From Persicitalea sp038242095 (GTDB taxonomy: Bacteria > Bacteroidota > Bacteroidia > Cytophagales > Spirosomataceae): a DNA stretch of 11,896 nt. Each line of letters starts with the position of its first letter. Position 1 is the first letter of the stretch. The stretch lies in the NCBI GenBank assembly GCA_038242095.1, contig JBBSSJ010000140.1, forward strand, positions 1 to 11,896. Reading direction: 5' to 3'. Below the pieces are notes generated by a model that was not told the origin of the DNA, did not search any database, and was given only the letters and a program-made list of their open reading frames with translations. A program made the translations under genes and the position numbers. Below are positions 1 to 6,472 of this stretch, piece after piece.

Positions 1-1276
1 GGTGCAGGAGGGGACCCTCGCCCAGGAACCCGTGCTGGTCGAGGCGCTGAACTACGCCAAAACGAACAGCAAGAAACTCCATTTCATCGGCTTGGTGTCG
101 GACGGCGGTGTCCACTCGCACATCGATCATCTCAAAGGCCTGTGCAGCATCGCCCACAACGCGGGGCTGACCGACGTATTCGTCCACGCGTTTACCGATG
201 GCCGCGACTGTGATCCCAAAAGCGGGGCGGGTTTTCTGCTGGAACTACAAAACCACATGGCCGTTACGACCGGTAAAATCGCCAGCGTAACGGGCCGCTA
301 CTACGCCATGGACCGCGACAAGCGCTGGGAACGCGTAAAACTGGCCTACGATGCCATGGTACGCGGGGAAGGCACCAAAATTCCCGAAGGCGGCCTGCTA
401 GCGGCTATCCAGGTATCGTACGAGCAAAATATAACCGATGAGTTCATCAAGCCCATTGTAGCGACCCACGCCGACGGTAGCCCGGTGGCCGTGATCGAGG
501 ACGGCGACGTGGTACTTTGCTTCAATTTTCGCACCGACCGGGGTCGCGAAATCACCGAGGTGCTCACGCAGCAGGATTTCCCTGAGTATAACATGCACAA
601 GCTGGATCTGCACTACGTGACGATGACCAACTACGATGAAGAATTCAAAAACATAGGCGTTATTTACGAAAAGGATAACCTGAACGATACGTTGGGTGAA
701 ATTCTGGAGAAGGCAGGTAAGCAGCAGATCCGCATCGCCGAAACCGAGAAGTACCCGCACGTGACGTTTTTCTTTTCGGGCGGTCGCGAGAAAGAATTCA
801 TGGGCGAAAGCCGCATGATCTGCCCATCGCCCAAGGTGGCGACCTACGACCTGCAACCCGAAATGTCGGCTTACGATATTCGGGATGCGATCGTACCCGC
901 GTTGATGAAAGAGGACGTTGATTTTGTGTGCCTCAACTTCGCAAACACCGATATGGTGGGGCACACGGGCATATTTGAAGCCGCCGTGATGGCCGCCGAA
1001 ACCGTTGATAAGTGCGTCGAGGCTGTCGTGACGACAGGACTGGATCACGGTTATTCTTCCATCATCCTGGCCGACCACGGCAACTCCGACTACATGATGA
1101 ACGACGACGGCTCGCCCAACACCCAGCATTCGCTCAATCTGGTACCCTGTATTTTGGTAGATAAGACTTACACGCAACCGATCAAAGACGGCAAGCTCGC
1201 CGACATTGCGCCGACAATTTTGGACCTGATGGGAATTCCGAAACCAGCGGTAATGAGCGGACGAAGTCTGCTGTAA
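1..1276 (+). CDS. gpmI: 2,3-bisphosphoglycerate-independent phosphoglycerate mutase, 5'-truncated by the window edge
   Basis: Interconverts 3- and 2-phosphoglycerate in glycolysis and gluconeogenesis, in the cytoplasm, with two Mn ions and a phosphoserine intermediate. About 424 residues are visible, against roughly 510 in the family. The missing N-terminal part would carry the first metal-binding Asp and the catalytic Ser, so the true start lies upstream. Visible family motifs, numbered from base 2: the SDGGVHSH segment, DGRDCDP, the Arg-rich GRYYAMDRDKRW and NFRTDRGRE substrate-binding segments, NFANTDMVGHTG with metal ligands Asp317 and His321, ADHGNSD with Asp358-His359, and TQHS with His376. 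The C-terminus (APTILDLMGIPKP..MSGRSLL) is the normal family end, followed by TAA at 1274. The gene looks intact apart from the edge. It ends in a hairpin terminator at 1308-1339, so it is probably not co-transcribed with the next gene. Identification is from conserved motifs and is very secure. Confidence 0.97.
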   Translation, partial: VQEGTLAQEPVLVEALNYAKTNSKKLHFIGLVSDGGVHSHIDHLKGLCSIAHNAGLTDVFVHAFTDGRDCDPKSGAGFLLELQNHMAVTTGKIASVTGRYYAMDRDKRWERVKLAYDAMVRGEGTKIPEGGLLAAIQVSYEQNITDEFIKPIVATHADGSPVAVIEDGDVVLCFNFRTDRGREITEVLTQQDFPEYNMHKLDLHYVTMTNYDEEFKNIGVIYEKDNLNDTLGEILEKAGKQQIRIAETEKYPHVTFFFSGGREKEFMGESRMICPSPKVATYDLQPEMSAYDIRDAIVPALMKEDVDFVCLNFANTDMVGHTGIFEAAVMAAETVDKCVEAVVTTGLDHGYSSIILADHGNSDYMMNDDGSPNTQHSLNLVPCILVDKTYTQPIKDGKLADIAPTILDLMGIPKPAVMSGRSLL

Positions 1277-1307
1277 AACTATATCCGTTCGGGTACTGTT
1301 AGCTTAC

Positions 1308-1339
1308 TCAGAGAGTCAATTGGGCTCTCTGATTTTTTT
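1308..1339 (+). terminator. Rho-independent terminator after gpmI
   Basis: An 8-bp perfect stem (TCAGAGAG at 1308-1315 with CTCTCTGA at 1325-1332), a 9-base loop, and then seven consecutive T at 1333-1339. It starts 32 bases after the gpmI stop codon. The T run is 18 bases upstream of the next gene's start, which leaves little room for an independent promoter unless that lies in or before the hairpin. Confidence 0.8.
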
Positions 1340-1357
1340 AAAATACCTCCAATTCTT

Positions 1358-1963
1358 GTGCCAAAATTCCCGCAACAAAAAAGGATAAAACCTAAGATTG
1401 CTCGATTTAACTTTTTGATATTGAGCCTTTTGTTTTCGGCAATGGCCTGCCAAACGCCTGGCGAAACGGAGAAACTACCTAATGTTTACTACGATGTCAA
1501 AGGTTTTGTCGAAAGCCAGATTGCGCTGCTGAACAAGCAAAAACCAGACATCGAAAAAAGGATGGTCGTTGGGACAGAAGAGGAAAGCCGCCGCACCGAC
1601 GACGTGAACTGGCAGCGCGAACTCGAACTTTTCGTGCAGGCCGATCTCAACAAACCCGCCTTCCGACAAAGCTATACCATCGCCCGTCCCGACTCGATGA
1701 CGTACGAGTACACCCTTGAAACGGGGGAGGATCTGCCCGTGCGGTACTTAAAAGTCGTGCTGGACCAGCCCAACGGCCGCCCCGCGCTGATCGAAGCCAG
1801 GATGGTGGCTAAAAATAAACTCTACGAATCCGAAAAGAATTTGCTCATGCGCTGCGCCGAAAATTCGGGCGTATGGCGCGTGTCGGCCTACGAGATCGAA
1901 GGCTTCCAGGAGCTGGTCATCAGCGATCGTAAGCCATTTGACGTATTGGTGACGGTGAAATAA
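1358..1963 (+). CDS. Unrecognised exported lipoprotein, about 200 residues
   Basis: I do not recognise the family. The N-terminus is basic (KRIKPK), followed by a hydrophobic stretch and a lipobox-like SAMAC with the candidate lipidated Cys at residue 31, so a lipoprotein anchored in the periplasm or outer membrane is likely. The mature part is mixed charged and hydrophobic, with no membrane segment. It has alternating strand-like stretches such as SYTIARPDSMTYEYTLETG and PVRYLKVVLDQPNG, which suggests a compact beta-rich fold. The GTG at 1358 is chosen because it precedes the signal sequence. The only ATG nearby (1442) would cut the signal peptide off just before the Cys. No Shine-Dalgarno sequence is visible. 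The stop is 25 bases before the M28 peptidase start, on the same strand, so the two are probably co-transcribed. The coding frame is sound because the signal peptide, length and composition agree. Function unknown. Confidence 0.75.
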   Translation: MPKFPQQKRIKPKIARFNFLILSLLFSAMACQTPGETEKLPNVYYDVKGFVESQIALLNKQKPDIEKRMVVGTEEESRRTDDVNWQRELELFVQADLNKPAFRQSYTIARPDSMTYEYTLETGEDLPVRYLKVVLDQPNGRPALIEARMVAKNKLYESEKNLLMRCAENSGVWRVSAYEIEGFQELVISDRKPFDVLVTVK

Positions 1964-1988
1964 ATTTTTCTTCTAAACTCTATTGCTC

Positions 1989-3491
1989 ATGAAAAAAGCG
2001 ATTTTAGCCATTGCGCTTGGCCTGGTTGCGGCGTCACATATTTTTGCCCAAAGTACTACCGATCTTCCCGAATCGAAGCTTAAAAAGGCCGAATTGGAAA
2101 CCCATATGCGTTTTCTGGCGGCCGACGAACTGATGGGCCGCCGTACGGGCGAGTCGGGCAACCTCGTGGCCGCGCGCTACGTGGCTGAGCAGTTTCGGCG
2201 CTACGGTCTGAATCCCGCGCCGGGGCAATCGTCGTTCTACCAGGCGGTCCCCCTAGAGAAAATGGGCGCGACGGGGCAGGGTACAATTGTAGTTGGCACG
2301 GACAGCCTGCAAGCGGGCAAGGATTGGATCCCGATGTCGGGGACCGAAACCACGCTCGATGCACCGCTGGTATACGCAGGTTTTGGCCTTGAAGACGCGG
2401 CAAAAGGATGGGACGACTACAAAGGGCTCGATGTGAAAGGCAAGATCGTGCTGTTGCAAAGCGGCTCACCCGAGGCCACTTCGCCAAGCGAAATTGTCAC
2501 TGCATCGGACCAAAAGCGCAAATTAGCGGTGCAGAAGGGCGCGGTGGCGGTTATCGAGCTATTCAAAGCGCCCGTCCCCTGGGCTTTCGTCACAAAGTAC
2601 TTCGCGGGCGACCGGATTGCCCTGGCCTCGGGCGGGACACCCGCCACGCTGCCCCACGCCTGGGTCAACGGACAGGAGGCGAAATTCACCAAGATGTTGC
2701 GCGCGGTGGACCGGGTGAAGTTCCAAACGGCGGGCCGCGCTGTGCAAATCGTCGATGGCTACAACGTGGTAGCCTACATCGAAGGCACGGATGCAGCATT
2801 GAAAGACGAATACGTCCTGCTCTCGGCGCACTACGATCACGTGGGTGTGGGCAAGCAGGGCGGCCAGGCCTACACACCCGACGATAGTATTTTCAACGGT
2901 GCGCGTGACAATGCCTTTGGCACCGTGTCGCTGCTGGCGGCTGCTGAGGCGCTAGCCCAAAAGCCGCCGCGCCGGTCGGTGCTATTGGTGGCCTTGACGG
3001 GCGAAGAGGTTGGTTTGCTGGGTAGTAAGTACTACGCTAATCACCCGCTGCTGCCTTTGAATAAATGTATTTTTAACCTAAATACCGACGGAGCGGGCTA
3101 CAACGATACCAGCATTCTGTCAGTCATTGGTCTGGACCGCACCGGCGCACGGGCCGAGATCGAGGCCGCCAGCAAGGCATTTGGGCTGGATGTAGTGGCC
3201 GATCCCGCCCCAGAGCAGGGCTTATTCGACCGCTCCGACAATGTGAGTTTTGCCAAACTGGGCATTCCCGCGCCCACCATCACGCCCGGCTTTCGTACAT
3301 TCGATGCCGAGCTGATGAAGAACTACCATCAGGCTTCGGACAACCCCGAAACCATCGACTTCGCCTATCTCCTCCAATTCAGCCAAGCCTATGCCTACGC
3401 CGCGCGGCTCATCGCTGACCGGGCCAAAGCCCCGCAATGGAGCAAGGGCGATAAGTATGAAGCTGCCGCTCACGGGCTTTATGTTAAATAA
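1989..3491 (+). CDS. Secreted M28-family zinc metallopeptidase with PA domain
   Basis: A predicted exported aminopeptidase or carboxypeptidase-like enzyme of family M28 with two catalytic zinc ions. The ATG at 1989 gives a textbook signal peptide (MKK, hydrophobic core, cleavage probably after IFA at residue 20). A TTG two codons upstream is less likely. Residues about 120-240 resemble the protease-associated domain inserted in many M28 enzymes (VYAGFGL..DYKGLDVKGKIVLL). The catalytic domain follows with all expected residues: His281 and Asp283 in SAHYDHVG, the bridging Asp307 in GARDNAFG, the catalytic base and ligand pair Glu339-Glu340 in TGEEVGLLG, Asp367 in NTDGAG, and the last ligand His447 in YHQASD. 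The total of 500 residues is normal for the PA-containing bacterial members. It is probably active in the periplasm or outside the cell in peptide scavenging. Exact substrate preference cannot be read from sequence. Confidence 0.93.
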   Translation: MKKAILAIALGLVAASHIFAQSTTDLPESKLKKAELETHMRFLAADELMGRRTGESGNLVAARYVAEQFRRYGLNPAPGQSSFYQAVPLEKMGATGQGTIVVGTDSLQAGKDWIPMSGTETTLDAPLVYAGFGLEDAAKGWDDYKGLDVKGKIVLLQSGSPEATSPSEIVTASDQKRKLAVQKGAVAVIELFKAPVPWAFVTKYFAGDRIALASGGTPATLPHAWVNGQEAKFTKMLRAVDRVKFQTAGRAVQIVDGYNVVAYIEGTDAALKDEYVLLSAHYDHVGVGKQGGQAYTPDDSIFNGARDNAFGTVSLLAAAEALAQKPPRRSVLLVALTGEEVGLLGSKYYANHPLLPLNKCIFNLNTDGAGYNDTSILSVIGLDRTGARAEIEAASKAFGLDVVADPAPEQGLFDRSDNVSFAKLGIPAPTITPGFRTFDAELMKNYHQASDNPETIDFAYLLQFSQAYAYAARLIADRAKAPQWSKGDKYEAAAHGLYVK

Positions 3492-3751
3492 GCAGTCTCC
3501 GGTGCAGCAACGCTGACAGCCAATTCCATTGCGAGTTTCAACCGCTGTCAGCGTTGTACGATCAGCTTTCTGTTTTACCGTTCACTCAATCATAGTATAT
3601 CGAAGGCACCAAACTTACCCCCGTTGACGTTTCCATACGTCATGAAGCAATTTCTGACCGAAGCGTTATTTACCAACCAACCAAAAACGAATGCGGATGA
3701 AGGCAAACTGTACTCTTTCTCTTTCATGTTTAACCTAAAATGTAAATTCAA
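3492..3751. other. 260-base intergenic region between the peptidase and coiled-coil genes
   Basis: No gene was seen here on either strand. Besides the long inverted repeat at 3508-3556 it holds a smaller dyad, TGACGT-N6-ACGTCA at 3625-3642. The last 100 bases before the ATG at 3752 are AT-rich. They must carry the coiled-coil gene's promoter if that gene is transcribed alone, but I could not find a convincing TAnnTTTG box. Confidence 0.5.
3508..3556. repeat. Perfect 13-bp inverted repeat with paired GCTGWCAGC palindromes
   Basis: CAACGCTGACAGC at 3508-3520 is exactly complementary to GCTGTCAGCGTTG at 3544-3556, with a 23-base spacer. Each arm also holds its own odd palindrome: GCTG-A-CAGC at 3512-3520, and CGCTG-T-CAGCG at 3543-3553. 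Their centres are 32 bp apart. It begins 16 bases after the M28 stop codon. There is no immediate T run (only GCTTTCTGTTTT about 13 bases further), so it is a weak fit to an intrinsic terminator. A transcript-end stem-loop or a two-site operator are both possible. Confidence 0.6.
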
Positions 3752-4702
3752 ATGCAAAACGAAGCACAGAAAAAGCAAAGTACAGCGTGGGTGATTGTGG
3801 CGATCCTGGGGGTCGCCGTGGCGATGTTGGGTTTCCTGTATTTTCAGCAAAGGGCTGAGTTGACGGATCAGGAGGCAACAGTAATGGAAAAAGTGCGCGA
3901 AGTGGCCGGCACTCGGGCCAAGTTAGATTCCATTTCGACGGTGTTGGATGCCAAGATAATGGAAGTTGAACGACTGGGTGGCGATGTTGCGGGACTGACC
4001 AAAGTGAAAGAGCAGCTGGAAGCTGACAAGGCTAGCCTGGCGCGCGGTACCAAAGTGGAGTCACGCAAGTACCTGGCCAAAATCAAGGAATACGAAACGT
4101 TCCTGGCGCAAAAGGATACCGAAATCGCGCAACTACGCGAGGAAAACACGATGCTGGCCAGCAACAACGATTCGCTTAACGTGCAGGTAGGCTCACTGCG
4201 TACCGAGCGGGAAACTCTCGTGCAGCGGCAGACCCAGTTGTCTGATTCAGTAATGACCTACACGGCCCAAAACCGCGATCTTTCTGAGAAAGTGAACCGG
4301 GCGGCGGCGTTGAAAGCGCAAAACTTCAAAGTGCTGGCTGTGACCAGTAAAGGTAAAACCCGCGACGATGACGCTTACAAAGCCAAGCGCGTGGACAAGA
4401 TTAAGATGGTATTTGATTTGCCTGAGAATCCGCTGACGCGGCAGGAAACCAAGGACATCTACGTGCGCCTGCTTGATCCTAACGGGGCCATCGTCGCTGA
4501 CGACGCCACGGGTTCGGGCGAGTTCGAGGTGAACGGTCAGGAAACGAAGTTCACAGCCCGCGAGTCGGTTTCTTACCTCAACAACAACCAAAAAGTGGAG
4601 ATGGTCTACGATAATGCCAATCAACTCCGGCCTGGTAAGTACAGCGTAGAGCTCTACGCCGAAGGCTACCGCATTGGCGGCGGCAACTTCGTGATTCGGT
4701 AA
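3752..4702 (+). CDS. Unrecognised membrane-anchored coiled-coil protein
   Basis: I do not recognise a named family. The 316 residues fall in three parts. A short N-terminal tail (MQNEAQKKQ) is followed by one membrane segment at about 13-30. A long, highly charged, Leu- and Glu-rich region at about 35-188 has the heptad character of a coiled coil (for example VREVAGTRAKLDSI, LAQKDTEIAQLREEN). A C-terminal domain at about 190-316 is rich in predicted beta strands (KIKMVFDLPENPL, IYVRLLDPNGAIV, VEMVYDNANQLRPGKYSVELYAEG, GGNFVIR) and may be an immunoglobulin-like sandwich. The basic residues lie after the segment (FQQRAE) as well as before it, so orientation is uncertain, but a type II anchor with the coil and C-terminal domain in the periplasm is most plausible. 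It may be labelled SMC-like or chromosome-segregation-like by automated tools only because of the coil. It stands alone, convergent with ppk2. Confidence 0.8.
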   Translation: MQNEAQKKQSTAWVIVAILGVAVAMLGFLYFQQRAELTDQEATVMEKVREVAGTRAKLDSISTVLDAKIMEVERLGGDVAGLTKVKEQLEADKASLARGTKVESRKYLAKIKEYETFLAQKDTEIAQLREENTMLASNNDSLNVQVGSLRTERETLVQRQTQLSDSVMTYTAQNRDLSEKVNRAAALKAQNFKVLAVTSKGKTRDDDAYKAKRVDKIKMVFDLPENPLTRQETKDIYVRLLDPNGAIVADDATGSGEFEVNGQETKFTARESVSYLNNNQKVEMVYDNANQLRPGKYSVELYAEGYRIGGGNFVIR

Positions 4703-4710
4703 GAATTTGA

Positions 4711-4814
4711 TAGGTCGGTTCGCCGCAGCGATTAGCTTTATAAAAAACAGGAAAGCCGACTCAATCGAGTCGGCTTTCTTGTTTAAATCTAAACCACACC
4801 GGCGGACCGACCTA
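4711..4814. repeat. Outer 15-bp inverted repeat enclosing the convergent terminator
   Basis: TAGGTCGGTTCGCCG at 4711-4725 pairs with CGGCGGACCGACCTA at 4800-4814 over 15 positions, with a single G-T wobble (4720 with 4805). The arms enclose the separate terminator stem at 4745-4784, giving a two-layer palindrome. It fills almost the whole gap between two convergent genes, starting 8 bases after one stop codon and ending 11 bases before the other. No transposase or clear target duplication is seen. Confidence 0.7.
4745..4784. terminator. Bidirectional Rho-independent terminator between convergent genes
   Basis: A perfect 12-bp stem (GAAAGCCGACTC at 4751-4762 with GAGTCGGCTTTC at 4767-4778) closes an AATC loop. 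It extends outward to 18 pairs through AAACAG and TTGTTT, with one G-T wobble. The A run on the left (4742-4747) gives a T tract for the minus-strand transcript, and the T-rich right flank serves the plus strand. It thus fits termination of both the coiled-coil gene and ppk2. Confidence 0.88.
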
Positions 4815-4825
4815 AACAAATAAAT

Positions 4826-5710
4826 TCAGTTTTGTGACTTGATAATCTCCACGTACCGCTGCAACTCCGCGTGGCGCTCCTCGTTGGACTCAGGGTACTT
4901 GATGTCCATTTTTTTGAGCTCCGAGGCAATTGTATTACCTACCATCAGGCGCATATTTTTTTTGTCGTCGGCCGGAATCACGTACCAAGGGGCATTTTTG
5001 GTGGCTGTAGCGTTAATGCATTCCTCGTAAGCCTGCTGGTAGTCATCCCAAAAATTGCGCTCTTTCACATCGCCTTCCTCAAACTTCCAGTTTTTGGACG
5101 GGTCGTCAATGCGCTCGATCAGGCGCTCGGCCTGCTCATTCTTGGATACGTGCAGGAAAAACTTCACGACCCGGATGCCGTTGTGGTGCAGATAATCCTC
5201 CGAGTTTTTGATGTCGGCGTAGCGCCTTTCCCAAAGCTTGTCGAGGTCTTTCGTAAGTTCGATGGGTAACCGTTGCACGTTAATCACGATCTCAGGATGT
5301 ACTTTTACGATCAGCACTTCCTCGTAATAGCTGCGGTTGAATACCGTGATGCTGCCACGCTGCGGTAACAGCAAAGTACTGCGCCACATAAAATCGTGTT
5401 CTAATTCGTTCTCGCTGGGCCGCTTGAACGAATGCACTTTGACGCCAATAGGGTTGACGCCGGCAAAAACCCGCTTCAACGTGCCGTCTTTGCCCGCCGC
5501 GTCCATCGCCTGGAAAATTACCAGCAGCCCATAACGATTGTGGGCGTACATCATGCTTTGCAACTCGTCGAGTTGGTCGGCGTTATCGGCCAGCATGTCT
5601 TTGTATTCGTCTTTGTCGTCGTAAATATCCTTGATCTTGGTGTCTTGCTTCTTGATTTTAAAGCTTTTGGAGCCGTCGAAACGGAAGTCCTCGGGATCGA
5701 ATTTTGCCAT
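4826..5710 (-). CDS. ppk2: Polyphosphate kinase 2 family, probably class III (polyphosphate:AMP/ADP phosphotransferase)
   Basis: A cytoplasmic P-loop kinase that uses inorganic polyphosphate to phosphorylate nucleotides. The 294 residues match the single-domain PPK2 length. The Walker A region is FQAMDAAGKDGT with Asp70 and Lys74. The Walker B region is FNRSYYEEVL (residues 124-133) followed by VHPE. Other family segments are NPIGVKVHSFKRPS, HDFMWR, VKFFLHVSKNEQAERLIERI, KNWKFEEGDVKER, WDDYQQAYE and APWYVIPADDK. From memory these agree closely with the biochemically studied Cytophaga hutchinsonii enzyme CHU0107, a class III PPK2 acting on both AMP and ADP. The class assignment is therefore inference from resemblance. 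The ATG at 5710 is the natural start. It lies 86 bases downstream of rdgB on the same strand with no terminator seen between, so the two may be co-transcribed. Confidence 0.93.
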   Translation of the reverse strand: MAKFDPEDFRFDGSKSFKIKKQDTKIKDIYDDKDEYKDMLADNADQLDELQSMMYAHNRYGLLVIFQAMDAAGKDGTLKRVFAGVNPIGVKVHSFKRPSENELEHDFMWRSTLLLPQRGSITVFNRSYYEEVLIVKVHPEIVINVQRLPIELTKDLDKLWERRYADIKNSEDYLHHNGIRVVKFFLHVSKNEQAERLIERIDDPSKNWKFEEGDVKERNFWDDYQQAYEECINATATKNAPWYVIPADDKKNMRLMVGNTIASELKKMDIKYPESNEERHAELQRYVEIIKSQN

Positions 5711-5796
5711 GGGGTTTAAGCGGTTTTTAGTTAAAGGTCAGATTGCCGACCAATTTGGCCAGAACTACCTACACTACCAAAATAGGGCCAGCGCGG

Positions 5797-6378
5797 CTAT
5801 TCTTTCAAAAAATCTACCAGCTTGGCAAAAGCCCGGGCGCGGTGGCTCATCGTGCTTTTTTCGGCCGTGCTCATCTCGGCAAAGGTGCGATCCTGTTTTT
5901 CGGGTACAAATATTGGGTCGTAACCGAAGCCCCCGTTGCCCCGCTTTTCGCCGATAATCCTACCCTCTACCACGCCCTCGAATTGCTGGTAGACGCCATC
6001 CTGCACCAGCGTGATGACCGTCAGGAAGCGGGCCGAAGCGGGTAGGGCGGTGTTCGTTTCGGCTAGGCGTTTCCGCAAGTGGCTCATATTGTCGTCGGCA
6101 TCGCGCTGCGGCCCGGCGTAGTGCGCCGAATGCACGCCCGGCTGGCCAGCGAGCGCGGCCACTTCCAGCCCCGTATCGTCGGCGAAAGTAGCGACCCCAT
6201 ATTTTTCCCAAACGTGTGCCGCCTTCTGGCGCGAGTTGCCCGCAATCGTCAGCTGCTCTTCGGGAAGCTCTTCATGGCAACCGATATCAGCCAAAGTCTT
6301 TAGTTCAAAGTCATCGCCCAGCAGTGCCTGAATTTCGGCGAGCTTGTGGGCGTTGTTCGTGGCAAAGCAGAGGGTCAT
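5797..6378 (-). CDS. rdgB: XTP/dITP diphosphatase (non-canonical purine NTP pyrophosphatase)
   Basis: Hydrolyses ITP, dITP and XTP to the monophosphate and pyrophosphate, cleaning the nucleotide pool of deaminated purines; cytoplasmic, normally a dimer. The 193 residues are full length for the HAM1/RdgB family. The order of motifs is complete: N-terminal CFATNNAHKLAEI for substrate binding, FADDTGLEV with the catalytic Asp67-Asp68, PGVHSAHYAG, GNGGFGYDPIFVP, and the C-terminal TMSHRARA (SHR-x-x-A). The ATG at 6378 is directly at the N-terminal motif, as in relatives. A terminator at 6414-6452 separates it from the FKBP genes upstream, so its promoter must lie in the AT-rich stretch of about 35 bases before the ATG, or transcription reads through. 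ppk2 follows on the same strand; both act on nucleotides. Confidence 0.96.
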   Translation of the reverse strand: MTLCFATNNAHKLAEIQALLGDDFELKTLADIGCHEELPEEQLTIAGNSRQKAAHVWEKYGVATFADDTGLEVAALAGQPGVHSAHYAGPQRDADDNMSHLRKRLAETNTALPASARFLTVITLVQDGVYQQFEGVVEGRIIGEKRGNGGFGYDPIFVPEKQDRTFAEMSTAEKSTMSHRARAFAKLVDFLKE

Positions 6379-6413
6379 AATTTTTATGTTTGAGATAAAA
6401 TTAAGGTATAACT

Positions 6414-6452
6414 ATAAAAAAACGAGGACCACTCATGGAGCAGCCCTCGTTT
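6414..6452 (-). terminator. Rho-independent terminator after the second FKBP gene
   Basis: Read on the minus strand, an 8-bp stem (AAACGAGG / CCTCGTTT; plus-strand arms 6420-6427 and 6445-6452) with a 17-base loop is followed by an unbroken T tract leading into ATAG. It starts 21 bases after the stop codon at 6473 and marks the end of the FKBP transcript. Confidence 0.8.
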
Positions 6453-6472
6453 CATCATGATAGAATGCCTGG

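Noticed and set aside
398..1177. Long open frame on the minus strand opposite gpmI
   Set aside because: It lies wholly inside the well-supported gpmI gene. Its His- and Val-rich composition is typical of an antisense shadow, and it shows no domain motif.
2408..2887. Open frame overlapping the M28 peptidase in another plus-strand frame
   Set aside because: The Arg/Gly-rich composition is that of a shifted frame of a GC-rich gene, and the M28 frame carries all catalytic motifs.
4247..4819. Minus-strand open frame covering the 3' half of the coiled-coil gene and the terminator
   Set aside because: It runs through a strong bidirectional terminator and is antisense to a better coding frame; it shows no recognisable motif.
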